Notes: generated from the sequence alone by a model not told the origin. A stretch of 64,000 nucleotides of DNA from Crocodylus rhombifer (GCA_038503035.1 JAVSML010000028.1:255464-319463); one strand, 5' to 3'. Shown: positions 1 to 12,428, numbered from the stretch's first letter. Translations and numbers: made by a program.

Positions 1-1336
1 ATTTATATGCGTACCTTTTTGTCCCACAAAGCACCAGAGATCTGTTGCTTCAGAGCAGACTAGGTTAATTGAGTCTGCTCCACGTGAGCTGATGCACGCT
101 GCACTGTGCCACGTGTGGTATAAGCAGCTAAATACACGTCAGCATGCAGAAAATGGTGGCAGTTCACTTTTGAACTAAAGCACCTCCGTTGCCATTATAC
201 AACTGTATGCATTGAAGCGTTGGGTGCTTTTCAGAGTGCCTGGCGCTGTGGCACTTACACGTGTAAAAAAAAACCCTAAAAACATTTTAGGATCTCTAGA
301 CCCTGAAGTGAAATCCTGAGACCTGTATCAGGTGTTTAAGCTCCATATGCACTGCAAGCTGAAAGTTAGTTGCCTCAGAGCTGTATCCACAAACACCAGA
401 GAAAGGAAGCTACCTGAACTCAGGATTCAGCATGCAGCTCCCTAGAGTTAGCCAACAAGGAAACTCTGAGAACAGGGCCAGTTTTGAGGCCTAGCTGTCT
501 GGTGCCACGGTTAGGTCTGCGGGAAGGTATCCTCGGCAGTCCAGGATACAGTCAGAAGCACTCTCCTAAATGTCATACGTAAATTCATTCTTTTTACCTA
601 CAGAACAGCAACAGTACTTTGGTTTCGAAATGGCAGGGGAGTTAACTATCTCACCCTCTCCCCCTGCTTATGTTTAGAATGCTTACATGGCAAGTAGGAG
701 ACCAAGTCTCCCACTCCTTCAGTCCTCTGCCTAAAGGGCTTAAACTTGCATCTCCTACAGCCCAGGAGACTTCCTTGACCAGAAGGATAGCCTAGGCTGT
801 GTGGGGACATTTTCCAACTCCACTCTCTTTCCCCCAACTCCATCCCATTGAAGCTGTTAGTCTCCAGGAAGAATTAATGATTCATTGGGACAGTGCAATC
901 TCTGGGTTCCTTCAGCAGTGGTGATGGGTGGGCTCTGCTCTCTGCTTGCTCCCCCACTGCTTGCTCTCCCAGGACAGGACTGGCAGCCCACAGTGAACCA
1001 GGAGCTGCTGGGAGGTACAGTGAATAGGGATCTCAGGTGCAGGTGGGCCTGATCTGGAATTGCAGAGTGGAGGCCAGGCTCAATTTGCATGGGGATGGGG
1101 TGCTAAGTATGTGCTAACTTTAATACCAGCTAAAGTTAGCATGTGCTAATTGCAAGGTGCAACTACACCCTTAGTTATGAGTTGGGGGAGAAGGGGGTGT
1201 GAGAGCAGAGAGAGAGGTTATCAGTTTCCAGTACCAGAATCTAAAACAGCTAGGAAAGGAAAAACATTTGGGTGAAAGCTTCTGACAAATCAGGTGCTTC
1301 TGTTGTTTTTTTCTCATCTGTGCCACAACTACAATA
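1..1336. other. Unique or unclassified flank, no gene seen
   Basis: I find no convincing coding region or terminal-repeat element here. The short minus-strand open frames (646-843, 857-1090) have no recognisable motif. A hairpin with 11-bp perfect arms (tgctaacttta at 1112-1122 and its complement at 1131-1141) sits near the right edge and may be the core of an old MITE. Confidence 0.5.
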
Positions 1337-1344
1337 ATGCCAGC
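1337..1344. repeat. Left 8-bp target site duplication of hAT element
   Basis: The bases atgccagc directly precede the element end TAGGGTT. They match atgccaac at 6091-6098 at 7 of 8 positions. Eight-base duplications are characteristic of hAT transposition. Confidence 0.8.
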
Positions 1345-1560
1345 TAGGGTTATGCAAAATGGCAGCGTTTCGTTTCAATTTCAGCTTCGCTGTTTTGAAG
1401 GGACAGTGTTTCATTTCACTGTTTCAAAATACTGTTCCATTTCATTTTGCCAAAACTGTTTTGCTGTATTGACACTGATTCAATGCGTTGCAGCATTTGG
1501 CCCATAGGCTATAACGGGGAATCATGAAAATGCCACTTTGTCATTTCTTGCCTGATTCAA

Positions 1561-1985
1561 GTGAAAGCAGCAGGGATGGTAGCCCCATCTAAGACCACTA
1601 AGCCTGCCAAGTTTCAAGGAGATAGGGGGTGCAGGGGTTTCTGGGAAATAGCACTTCAAGCTGTTCAGAGCAAAACTTGTGACGTGTGAGTGTGAAAGCA
1701 CAGGGTGATAAAAACAGCAGGCATGGAGCCCCTGATAAGGCCAAGAAGCCTGCCATCTTTCAAAGAGATAGCTGCAGAGGTTTCTGAGAAACCACATTTC
1801 AAACTGTTCAGAGCAAAACTCATGACATGTGTGACTTTGTGTGTGTGTGTGTGTTAAGGCAGAGCAGGATAAAAACAGCAAGGATGCTAGCCCCTTCTAA
1901 GGCCTTGAAGCCTGCCATCTTTCAAGGAGATAAGTGCAGGGGTTTCTGGGAAACTGCATTTTGTCACTGGGTAGGGTTCCTAGAG
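1561..1985. repeat. Subterminal tandem repeat in hAT element (about 2.7 units)
   Basis: Three copies of a block of roughly 145-160 bp follow each other. Each copy contains a tagccccttctaagg-like segment (near 1577, 1722 and 1884), then gcctgccatctttcaa, an agata step, ggtttctgggaaa and, in the first two, ctgttcagagcaaaact. The second unit is longer because a (GT)n tract at about 1838-1855 has expanded within it. Subterminal repeats in hAT elements can be transposase binding sites; that role is inferred here. Confidence 0.8.
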
Positions 1986-2873
1986 ATGTCTGGGACACCC
2001 CTAGGGCCCTGTGACCGTGACAGTTCTGCCCTCCGGGTACCTTCTCTTCTCGCCTGCTGCTATGTCTTGTTGGAAAAGATAATAGATAGGGAGGCTGCCC
2101 TCGAGCTTCAGCTCAGTCATGGTCCTAATGGACCCCACTAAGCCTTGTAGGTATTTGGATTTCTTGGTCTGAGTCTCACTCTACCTTCTATTGTTGCTGG
2201 ATTCCCTATGCCCATCTTTGTTCCCTAACTGGCTCTGGGGCCTCTACACAACATGATAGTGTGCCCCAATGAGGTCTCCTCTTCCCCTACAGCCTCAGTC
2301 CAGTCCACCACTTTAAATAGTGATAGGTAAACAGCACAGTAGCACTAACATCTCAGGCAGCCAAACTGTCACAGAGCCTTTCATTTCTTTTCTGCAGGAG
2401 CTTCTTCTCCAGCAGCTGCCAGAGAACTCTCCCTCTCAGCCACAGCCCTGGGATTTAGAGGTACCCAGGGCCCTGCCTCCTTTTGGTCAGTTGACCGGGG
2501 ACAGGTGCTAGGGTGTAGCTTGTAGTCATGTTGTTCTAAGGACATGGCAGACAAGGTTCTTTGAGTCAATCTGGTATCTTTTAGTACAGCAACTGAATAG
2601 TTAGAGAAATATATCTTAGCAAGTTTCTGGGTTAGAAAGCACCTCCTACCTGCCTTTCCCCTGGGAGGTCCTTGGTCCTGGCATTTCCTAAGGGCATACC
2701 AGCAGTCCCACCAGGCCTCCCAACTTTGGCAGGGTGCAGTTTTAGGTCATGCCGAGGACCTGGGGCCTTCTTCTCTCCCATAGCCCTATCTCATACCTCC
2801 AATTTCACCCTGGCATGGGAGCTCAGCAGGGACATGTTCTTCCCTTGCTAGCTGATGATGTGGTGAGTGCCAC

Positions 2874-4943
2874 CTAAGAGCATGGCATTAAATGGACTGG
2901 AAACCAGAAACCAAAAGGAAATACGTTCAGATGAAGTGAGGAGGGTGGCACTCGCTCCATCTGTATCTGGAGCTTGGGGAACCCTAGCAGTGGGAGGTTC
3001 ACCTTGAGAAACACCAGCTGCTCCACCAAACCAGGATCCAGAGAAGTAAAGTGGGGTGTTACAACATCATCAGCAATGCTGAACACCTGGCCAGATCCTG
3101 CCACATCTGGCTGCAGCTTGCCCAGTAGGCCAATGAGTAGCACAGCAGTGGCTCCATGCCCTTGGCAAAATAGGCAGCCACCAAGGCCTGAGCGCTATCT
3201 GTCTGATAGTGGGGTCTGGTGCCCCTGGACCCCACCATGGAAGCCATGCCTTTGGTCCACATTGGCAGCACCTGTGGTGGAGGAGGAGACTGGCTGGTGG
3301 ATGGAGTGCTGGCATGGGACAGTGGATCCCCCCCTTTATGTCCCCCTGCCTGTGCCCTTCTCCTTCCTAGACTCTGTTCACCAAGACCTCCAACCAGTGA
3401 TCCAGGGTTTTGCTGCTGTATACACTCCCTTTCACCCTTGGTTCACCTTTAGCCACCAGCACATGGACTGTACTGGACTGCAATGGATCTAACCATTTCT
3501 TAATGCCTCCTTCAGTTGCTTCACTAGTGCCTGAACCTCTGGTGACAGTGGATTGCCCCAGCCAGAAACATCAATCCCCTGGAACTTGTGCATTTTGTTT
3601 TAAGTTCCCTCTCTACAGGGATCACCTGGCTCAGGAGGGCATCACCACTGCTGAGGCTCTCAGTGGCCTTAAGGAAGAGCTTGAGGACCACCAAGATCTA
3701 GGAGATAGTATCTCAATTAGCTTTGTTAAGTGGGTCTCTAATCCCAATTTCCCCATACAAGGCTATCTCACGGATGGCCTTCTGTTGCTTGACCAGCCTT
3801 TCAAGCATCAGGTATGTGGAGTTCCATGGAGTCTCCACATCCTGCATGATTTTGTACTGTGGGATGCTCAGCTCTGTCTGTTTGTCCCACAGCATCTTGT
3901 CCCCCTTGATGCTGCGGTGCAAGTAGTCCCCCACCTTCCTGCACTTCGAAATCAGGTGGCTGGTTGTGACAGCACCCTCACTGGCTGCCTGTCTCCCTCC
4001 AAGGCATCCCTGACTATGAGGTGCAGTTTGTGCTCCACACAGCAGATGCCAACAAAGTTGGCATCATGGATGGCCTTGACTATATTGACCCCATTGTCCA
4101 TGGCCAGGAACCCACAGGTGAGCTCACCCTGCCCAATGAGCCACCCCTGCACCATGCGGTTCATGGCCCCCATGATCTCGTTGCCATGTGGAACTCATCC
4201 ATCACCTCAGCTTGAAGAAGATCCCACCGATGCCCTGACTGGTCGCACCAATACCCTGTGACGGAGAGGTAGCCATGATCTCCATCCTGGCTGCTTCAGA
4301 TGTCTGAGGTATAGTGTAAGCCCACCTGTGGACCTGCCTTGCACAGCTTCTCTCTCAAATACTCCCTGCATGCCTTATACAGGGAGGGTACCGCTGTCCT
4401 GCTGAAGGTGATGCATGCGGGCACTTGGTAGGGTGGGGCCATAAGCCACCTGAACCCTGGCCACTCAACGAAGGAGAAGGGCTGTCCATTCACAGCAAGC
4501 ATCTTCCCAGTGCTCTGGGTCACCTCGCTCACCTTCGGAATGCACCCCCCTGTATGCCTGTCTTTCCCCCACTGTTCCAGGGTAACCTGCCTCTGCTTCA
4601 GAGGTCAGGTGCTTTTGAGTGAAAGGGGGACTTCTTTTTTGGTCATGCTCCCAATGGTGTCAGACTGAGAAGGATCAAGGGCAAGGGAGTGGTGCCTGCG
4701 GAGATGCATCAGCATCCCCATGGTGTTCATGTGTTTCACTCTCTTGCCCCAGCTGGTTTTGGCTCTGTAGTGCAGGCAGATAGCATATGTGGGATCATCT
4801 GCCAGCTCAAAATAATCCCAGACCACACTACCCCCTTGCTTCTGGGGTGTGGGTGCATGTGCGGATGCTTTCTTTTCCCCCTCCTCAGCAGGCAGAGGCA
4901 CAGCAACAGGAGAAGCTGACTCAGCTGAGCCACTTGCCTCCAC
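2874..4943 (-). pseudogene. hAT-family transposase remnant with BED zinc finger
   Basis: Read from high to low coordinates, the pieces fall in the order of a hAT transposase. First comes a BED finger (4605-4943) with VWDYFELADDPTYAICLHY and LRRHH; the second finger cysteine is tyrosine. Next is QPFSFVEWPGFRWLMAP (4296-4532), then the catalytic-core segment LAMDNGVNIVKAI with CCVEHKLHLIVRDAL (3952-4173), then DVETPWNSTYLMLERL (3713-3934), where the Arg usual before Trp is Pro. Then follows AAYFAKGMEPLLC (3059-3271), and last the C-terminal dimerisation segment LVEQLVFLKVNLPLLGFP (2874-3143). The pieces lie in different frames, so the gene is broken. The family call rests on remembered hAT motif layout. 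No promoter was identified. Confidence 0.87.
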
Positions 4944-6090
4944 AACATCTACCTCAACCTCCTCTGAAGGGAAGGAGACCTGGCTCTAGGGGAAATTTGA
5001 TGGGTGTGGAGCACAAACTCAGATGATTCCCCCTCCTTCCCCACAATTTCCCTTACTATGGCACTCAGATCCAGCTCCTGCTCTTCCTCTGGCACTGGAA
5101 GGCTCATGCTGGGAATTGAAATTTAGGTGGAGGAGACTAATGCTGGTGCTGCTTATTGTTGTCATGGTGGTGGTACTCAGAGTTGTTATTATTATGGTAG
5201 GTGTTATTGGAGGGGATGCTGACACTGCTCCCATCTCCTTGGTGCCACTAGCAGCAGAAGTGGCATGGCTGCTAGTTGTTGAAAAGAGGCTACATCTAAG
5301 TTTTAGTGGGCGGGGAACTAATGGACTGAGAGCTCTTCCTCTGCCCCCTTTTCCACCCCAGCCAGAAGAGTGGCCACCTGCCTTTCCAGAATGCTTCATG
5401 TTTGGTGTGCTGGAAAATCTGTCTGTATTTCTGTAATGTATGTATGTATTTATGTAATATATAAATATATGTTCTGTAATATAGGTTGTGCTTTCCTGCA
5501 CAGTCAATGCAGACTGTCAGGGAAAACACAGCTTCTTTTATGTGGAGAAAGAATTACAGAGACTAGAACAAACAAAAAGAGGATTTTGGGGGAAAAATAA
5601 ATTGAAAGGAATGGATTAGGAAAGGGTATTGGGGTATTTCGGAAAGGATTGGATCCCACTTGCTAGGAACAGACTAGCAAATAGGAAGTGAGAGCCTTCC
5701 TGATGCTGATGGAGGATGACATGGCTCAGTAAGCTGGCAAAGGCACAGCTGACAAAGTTCATTTCAAGCAATGCTTTTATGCTCCTTCTCCATCCCTCCC
5801 CCCAGAGCACTAGACCTCAGGAAAGGATCACATCACTGGCCAGCTACGCAGTCAGTATCAAAGCAGTCCTTCCCTCCTCTTCCCCCTTCCTCTCCTTGGT
5901 TTGTATTTTCCTGCAAGCTTGGCTTTGAAACTCAAAACTCTTCAAAACTTTTGAAATGTTTTGAGTGCACTTGTTTCATTTTGAAGCTGTTGTGAAGCCT
6001 TGCGTGTCATTTTGGTCTTGGTGTTTTAAGCTCGAAATGCATCAAAACACCTTAGAAATGAAACATCCAACAAAATTTTGTACAGCCCTA

Positions 6091-6098
6091 ATGCCAAC
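6091..6098. repeat. Right 8-bp target site duplication of hAT element
   Basis: The bases atgccaac follow the element end CCCTA and pair with atgccagc at 1337-1344, with one mismatch. Confidence 0.8.
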
Positions 6099-6217
6099 AC
6101 CTAACAATGAGGGACACGGTAAGGACTGTTTTGTCAGCTGCTGAAAGAATGACATTTTAAGTAAGAGAGGACCTATGAAATAAAAATTCTCCAAAGCCTG
6201 TTGAAGCAAGAGCCTCT

Positions 6218-8529
6218 TGAGCCTCTATGCTGGGTAGAAAGAAACAGGGGGATGACATGATAGGGGACCTACAGATCAGTGGTCACCTGGGGGACAGTGA
6301 CCACCAAATAATAGTATTCATCATAAGGAGTAGAGTGGGTAAGGTAACTAGTAGGGTGGAAGTGCTAGACTTCAGGAAGGCGGACTTCAGCAAACTCAGG
6401 CATTTAGTCAATGATGCATTGCAGAGTAGGAGATTTGGTGAGATGGGAGCCCAGGAAGGATGGCTGTGCCTTAAAGAAACGACCCTTCAGGCACAGAGGG
6501 ATATGATTCTGATGCAGGGGGAAAGGGGCCAAGAGGCTTCCTTGGATGACCAGAGAAATCCAGAGCAGCCTAAGGGCAAAAAGGGGGGCATATAAGCAGT
6601 GGAAACAGGGAGACATTACTAAAGAGGAGTATGCCTCCTCAGCTCACAGTTGTAGGGAGGCAGTTAGAAAGGCCAAAGCTACCATGGAGCTGAGGATGGC
6701 ATCCCAAGTTAAGGATAACAAAAAATTGTTTTTCAGATATATAGTGAGTAAAAGGAAGGCCCAGGGTGGTATAGGACCACTACTGAATGGGCAAAAGCAA
6801 TTGTTGACAGACAGGGAGGACAAGGCTAAACTCTTCAATGAGTTCTTTGCCTCAGTACTCCTAAATGAGAGACAAGACAAGACTCGCATTGTAGAGAGCC
6901 AACAGCTGGGCACCAGATTACCGAGTGTTGACCCTGAGATGTTGCAGAGTCATTTGGAAGGACTGGATGTGTTTAAGTTGGCAGGCCCGGATGAGCTCCA
7001 TCCGAGGTTATTGAAGGCACTGGCCGATATCATTGCACAGCCACTGGCAAGAATATTTGAGCACTCATGGTGCATGGGACAGGTCCTGAAGGACTGGAAA
7101 AGCGCCAATGTGGTTCCTATTTTCAAGAAAGGGAGGAAGGAGGATCCAGGCAACTATAGGCCAGTCAGTTTCACCTCCATCTTTCGCAAAGTCTTTGAAA
7201 AGATTATTAAGTCTCATATATGTGAGAGCCCAGCAGGAAAAATTATGCTAAGGGGAAACCAGCACAGATTTGTAGCAGGTAGATCATGCCTGACTAATCT
7301 AGTCTCTTTTTATAACCAGGTTACAAAATACCTGGACACAGGAGTAGGGGTTGATATCATTTACTTAGACTTCAGGAAGGCCTTCATTACGGCCTTCCCA
7401 TATACCACCCCATACTGGTAAACAAGTTAAGAGACTGTGACTTGGATGATTACACAGTCTGGTGGGTGGCAAATTGGCTAGAGGGTCATGCCCAGAGAGT
7501 GGTAGTGGATGGGTCGGTATCAACCTGGAAGGGTGTGGGCAGTGGGGTCTCGCAGGGCTCAGTACTTGGACCGATATTCTTCAATGTCTTCATCAGTGAC
7601 TTGCACAAGAGAGTGAAGTGTTCTCTATCCAAGTCTGTGGATGATACAAAACTGTGGGGAGAAGTGGACACACTGGAGGGCAGGAAACAACTACAGGCAG
7701 ACCTAGACAGGTTGGACAAATGGGCAGAAAACAATAGAATGCAATTTAACACGGAGAAATGTAAAGTGCTGCACCTAGGGAGGAAAAATGTCCAGCACAC
7801 CTACTGCCAAGGAAATGACCTGCTCAGTAGCATGGAAGCAGAAAGGGATCTTGGAGTCCTAGTGGACTCCAAGAGGAACATGAGTTGTCAGAGTGACAAA
7901 GTCATCAGATCAGCAAAGCTAAACTGCACTTTGTCATGCATCAGCAGATACATGACAAACAGAACCAAGGAGGTGATACTTCCCCTCTATCGGGTTCTGG
8001 TCATACCACAGTTGGAATACTGCATCCAGTTTTGGGTGCCACACTTTAAGAGGGATGTGGATAACCTGGAGAGATGGGAATCAGAGAAGGGCCACTCATA
8101 TGGTTAAGGGCTTGCAGACCAAGCCCTACAAGGACAGACTAGGGCACCTGGACCTCTTCAGCCTCCGCAAGGAAGGTTGAGAGGCGACCTTGTGGCTGCC
8201 TATAAATTCATCATGGGGGTGCAGAAGGGAATTGGTGAGACTCTACTCACCAAGGCGCCCCTCGGGGTCACAAGAAATAGTGGCCATAAGCTAGCAGAGA
8301 GCAGATTTAGACTGGACATGAGGAGGAACTTCTTCACAGTTAGAGTGGCCAAGGTCTGGAACGGGCTCCCAAGGGAGGTGGCGCTCTCCCCTACCCTGGG
8401 GGTCTTCAAGAGGAGGTCGGATGGGCATCTGGCTGGAGTAGTCTGAACCCAGCACTCCTTATGCAGGGGGTTGGACTCAATGACCTATTGAGGTCCCTTC
8501 CAACCCTGACACCTATGAATCTATGAATA
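6218..8529 (+). mobile_element. CR1 LINE, 5'-truncated, 2.3 kb
   Basis: The element enters in the C-terminal part of the endonuclease (HLGDSDHQIIVF), continues through reverse transcriptase, and ends in a CR1 3' UTR. The 3' end has the ggttggactcaatgacctat and gaggtcccttccaaccctg signatures and a short tatgaatctatgaata tail at 8512-8529. CR1 elements are usually 5'-truncated and end in short octamer-like repeats without a poly(A) tail, as here. No target duplication is visible, which is normal for CR1. Confidence 0.93.
6227..8446 (+). pseudogene. CR1 ORF2 remnant (endonuclease end plus reverse transcriptase)
   Basis: At least four open pieces (6227-6595, 6546-7421, 7442-8107, 8177-8446) together read through a CR1 ORF2 C-terminal half. 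Visible motifs are [24 protein letters not shown], motif A VDIIYLDFRKAF, motif [21 protein letters not shown] and motif [10 protein letters not shown], with both catalytic Asp codons present. Then come MQFNTEKCKVLHLG and the C-terminal LEYCIQFWVPHFKRDVDNLE. A frame change near 6570 and further breaks near 7395 and 8110 disable it. Confidence 0.92.
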
Positions 8530-11472
8530 AGATAATGTACAGGTGAGAAAATATCCATCCTGGCAGCGTGCATGGAATTCCCACCTGTGTGGACATCCCA
8601 AACATTACCAAAATGTCTAACCAATTAGAACTGAAAAAATTGGATCCATATTAGTTTGTCAAATGGAGACTGATTAAACCAATCTGAGAATATGTTGTTA
8701 CAGTCCCTGCTACATGCATCTCAGCCTTGATTCTTTGATGGTTTAGAGCAACTGATAACTGGGGCATGTGGCTTCAAAGGCTGGAGCTGCATCTCCTAGG
8801 AATTTTAGTCTGTAGAGATTTTGCCAGCACAATTAAAGAGACCATCTGTGGAAAAAAAATGACCCTTAATTTAACCAGAATAGTTGGGAATTAAATAGCA
8901 ATTTCTCCACCACAGTTTACTCACAGTTTCTCAACAAGCCTTTTTCTTAGCTGCTTAGACCCTTCTGCCTGAACCTCATAACGCGATCAGTACAGAAATA
9001 ACACATCTGAATATCCTTGGATGGCAGCAAAAGCATAAAGGCTTTGGGTGGTTGTTAAAATGAAAATCTTCCTTTCTAACTGGAAAGGAGTTTTTAAGGA
9101 CAGAATAGCAGCTGCTTTGAAATGTCTGTAAATTCTTTTTCCTTGCAATTAGTAGCAAACGATAAAGGCCTCTTTTCTGAGCACTGACAGTGCTTCCTTG
9201 GCTTTGGTAGCTTTTTTCTTTTCTAAATGATGATAACTGTGCGTGTGTTGCTGTTTTTTAAGGAATGTGTATCCCTGTAAAACACAAGCTTATTCTGCAT
9301 GCTTGCTCCAGGCATCTAACAATATGAGAAACAGTTTCCAGCCTGAGCCTCTATAATTAGTATTTTACTAATATGTAATACTATAATCCTAATAGTCCTG
9401 TTGTATCAAATTTACATGAGATTGGTTAGTAGTGAAATCTCTTACTTGCCCAGCTCCTCAGCAGTCATCCAGTGCCCCAGTGTCTTGTGGGTAAAAACAC
9501 TATAGATCCCTGAGCTACCAGCTTGTGTGAAGGAAGAGTTAACAGGAAATCTGTGTTCTCCTACTGGATTTGCCATGGTAGATTTAATTTAGGATCCCTC
9601 TCCCATGCTTTTTTCTATTTAAATGGTAAAATCTTTGCAAAGGTGTGCTTCTCTTATTATATATGTACAGTGTCTAGTGCAATGGGGCCTTGGTCTCAGC
9701 TGGCCGTTCTTGATGCTACTGTAATATGTAAAGCAACTATATTCAGTCTCAACAACTGATCCATTGATCATATTAAGACCATGACAGGCCATCTTGCCTG
9801 TCAGGAATCATAGTGAATCATTATTGCATTATTTTTATTGTTTTGGATGTTCAAAGCATTGCAAAAGCATTGTTCTCTGAAGTAAATAAGGAACTTACTG
9901 TTGTGAAGAGCTAATGGTTCATTTTCCTAGTTAAAGTTGTTGCTATTTAGAGCTTGTTTTAGGCATAATGGAACAGCTAGGCCTTGAAAATTGCTGAAAT
10001 AATTAAAATCTACCATTTTTTGAGCTGTGCAATGACACCCAAGGGAGTACCAAGGTAGCTTCAGAGCATGCACATTTTAATTCTGTGGAAGTAGGGGCCT
10101 ACAAAAGAATCTGTTTTCTGCTTGGGCTCAGTAGAACAGTCTGTTTGGGACTGCAAAAAGGTTGTATACCATTAAGATGAGAGCTTCCACCGTAAGATTC
10201 CTGCTCTCAGAAAGCTTTCTGCATCAAGCTGCTTTCAGTCCAGAGAAGTGTCTGCCCTTGAGAATCATTACTGCTCAGAAGAGGGCCAAAGGCCACTCTA
10301 TTGGCATTTATACCACTTAAAAAGCTAAGAGAGTCTCCGGTTTTCCGTTCAAGATTTCTCCCACTTGGAGGGCTACAAAGGGTTACCAGGGCCTTTCCAC
10401 TATAGAGGCTGGCAACTCGAAGGTCACAGTTTTTTGCTAGACTTCTGTTCTTTTGGAAATGGAGAAGGTTATATACTTTTAAGCAGAGATTCCTGCTATT
10501 TTCAAATGTAAGGGTTCATCCTTGGAGAAACTCCAGTGATGCAAAATTCTTCAGTTGTAGGCCCAAATTTGTGAAATTGGCTTAAAAATCATAAGATGAG
10601 GAGAAGCATTGTTGTTGTTATTACTAACAAGTCCCCCTCCCCCTGCCCACCCCACTCCCTATGTTGGTAGTGTACATGTTGATTATTTAATATGGAACAA
10701 CTGTGGGGTTGGTTTATATCATGCTTTAAATTAGATGTGTGAAGTGTCTAGGACTTGGAGTTGCCTTGCCTATGCCCTATTCTGAAGATCAGCTGATCAC
10801 TGGGACAGGGCATGAGGCTTCCCTGGGTTCTCAGGACACAGCAGGGGCAGCTTCGGATCCTGGATCCAACTGCTTCTCACTCAGTCCCTGGAGGCAGGTC
10901 TCCATCACAGCTTTCTCTTGCTCTATCCCTGAAGGCTCCCCCTTGCCTATTGAAAGGCATAACAGTATCTTGATGCCAGACTGCATCAGCATTGGGGCTT
11001 CTGCATACTGTCAGTCACATGACTTAGATCTGAGGAATTTTATTCCCAATCCCAAAAATTGTGACATGTTTGTCATTGGCCATACAGTTCCTCAGATCCC
11101 AGTTGCATGATTGTATTAACATCTGCCAGAGATCTTAAGCTTTTATCCACAACCATGTAGACTAGAAACTCACTGCTAGGATTTTAATTCAGTCTCTTGA
11201 TTCCAGAAACTAGGTCTTCAAAACAAAAATCAAATTCCAAGAGATTCACAATAACACGAGCCCTGGCAACCCAGAATATGAAGCAGGCCTGTGACTGGAT
11301 CTGCTAAAGGTAAGGATGTTGTTGAACAGTTTGTCTGATCTTCCCTTGACTCTCAGTTAGGGAACGTGAGGGAGATGGGAAAGAGAAAGTTGTGTAAGTG
11401 AGAAGGGAGGGAAACTGCATGAAGATGCATCGGGGGAAATCTGTGGCAGAAAAAAAATCCCACTATTATCAT
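8530..11472. other. Unique AT-rich intergenic sequence
   Basis: Nearly 3 kb without recognisable gene or repeat. The small open frames (8976-9158, 9523-9759, 10739-11110) have no motif I can place and no conserved-looking composition. A host exon cannot be excluded without alignment. Confidence 0.45.
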
Positions 11473-11740
11473 ATATGGCAGTGGGGGGGCAACCTTTTTG
11501 GTAAGCATGCCACAGTTTAGCCCCACAATCTCCCTGAGTACCACTCTTACCCCTTCCCCAGCCTGATCAGCTGCTCTGCTTTGTGATCCCTTCTACATGC
11601 TTCCTGCCTGATCTGCTGTTTTGCTTTCTGCTGCTTGCCCTGTGCTCCCTGCCCAGTCTGCTGTTCTGTTTTCTGCTCCTTGCCCAATGTGCGACTTTTC
11701 TGCCTGTGCCTTCCCCAGTCTTCTTTGTACCACATACAAA
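11473..11740 (+). mobile_element. Fragment of hAT-type MITE (CAGTGG end)
   Basis: The start cagtgggggggcaaccttttt resembles the left end of the better-preserved copy at 51571 (cagtgggggccaacatttttt). Both run into a similar pyrimidine-rich interior with cctgatc and tgctctgct motifs. The right terminal repeat was not found; a CR1 fragment follows at 11745. The family assignment is by similarity within this window. Confidence 0.5.
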
Positions 11741-11744
11741 GTTA

Positions 11745-11979
11745 AACTCACATTTTAAACAGAGAGGAAGTTTATCCATTGGAACAATTTACCCAGGAAC
11801 AGAGTTAGATTCTCTGTCATTGGAAATCTTTAAATCAAGACTGTATGTCTTCCTAAAAGATATGCTGTACCTCACAGAAGTTTTTGCCTTGATGCAGAAT
11901 TATGGGTGCAACTCTATGGCCTGTGTTATGTAGGAAGTCAGACTGAATGAGCATAATGGCCTTTGTCTTAAAATTTATG
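11745..11979 (+). mobile_element. CR1 3'-end fragment interrupted by MITE
   Basis: The segment ttggaaatctttaaatcaag, followed by gtcagactgaatgagcataatggcc and ttaaaatttatg, is the standard 3' end of older sauropsid CR1s. The expected tail (aatctatt) is displaced to 12433-12440, on the far side of a 449-bp insertion. The terminal piece of ORF2 upstream is too eroded to translate. Confidence 0.85.
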
Positions 11980-12428
11980 GCCGTGTTCAGATGAGCGTGG
12001 CCATGTGTTATGTCGCGCTGCAGACCCATCTCCGGCAGCACATAGTGCACATTCAGCTGTGCTCTACATTGCAAGGGAGAGCTTGGCCCTGGATATCCAG
12101 GAGGCCAAAAAAAACCTGTACAAAAAAATTAAAATGGAGCAGTGCATGTGGGAAAAGTGTGCGCCACTGAAAACTGGAGCCTGGCCAGCTGCTGGCCAGG
12201 CTTTGAGTCACAGGATTGCTGCTGCCGCATCCCTGGAAGGCCCCCAGGACTCCAGGTAAGGCTGCTAGGGCCAGCCCAATGCTGGCCCCAGCCTCCCCTA
12301 CCCTACCTGCAACACCCCAGAGGGCATGTGGCATAGGCATTCCCTGGGGACAACTACCAACGGCACAAAGTGTCCCACTGCTAGTTGTCCCTAGGGTACC
12401 AAACATCCACGCTCATGTGGATGTGGAC
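11980..12428. mobile_element. 449-bp MITE inserted in a CR1 tail
   Basis: The left end GCCGTGTTCAGATGAGCGTGG and the reverse complement of the right end, GTCCACATCCACATGAGCGTGG, are imperfect inverted repeats sharing ATGAGCGTGG. The bases tatg flank both sides (11976-11979 and 12429-12432), and removing the insert with one tatg restores a normal CR1 tail. The duplication is therefore 4 bp, or 3 bp (atg) with a chance match. The superfamily is not settled. The interior is GC-rich with no intact gene. Confidence 0.78.

Larger units (their letters stand above)
1345..6090 (-). mobile_element. Degenerate autonomous hAT DNA transposon, 4.75 kb
   Basis: The left end reads TAGGGTTATGCAAAA and the reverse complement of the right end reads TAGGGCTGTACAAAA, so the termini are imperfect inverted repeats. 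They are flanked by an 8-bp duplication (7/8 match). The interior carries a broken BED-finger hAT transposase on the minus strand at about 2960-4943. Both ends run into AT-rich tracts full of TTTCA and TTTTGAA motifs, and about 2.7 tandem units of 145-160 bp lie inside the left end. No other element was recognised inside it. The length is normal for an autonomous vertebrate hAT. Stops and frameshifts show it is dead. Confidence 0.88.

Noticed and set aside
1522..2141. Frames of 119 codons (minus) and 104 codons (plus)
   Set aside because: Both come from the subterminal tandem repeat of the hAT element and repeat themselves.
5019..5507. Minus-strand 162-codon frame
   Set aside because: It is low-complexity Ser/Thr and simple-repeat translation upstream of the hAT transposase, with no motif.
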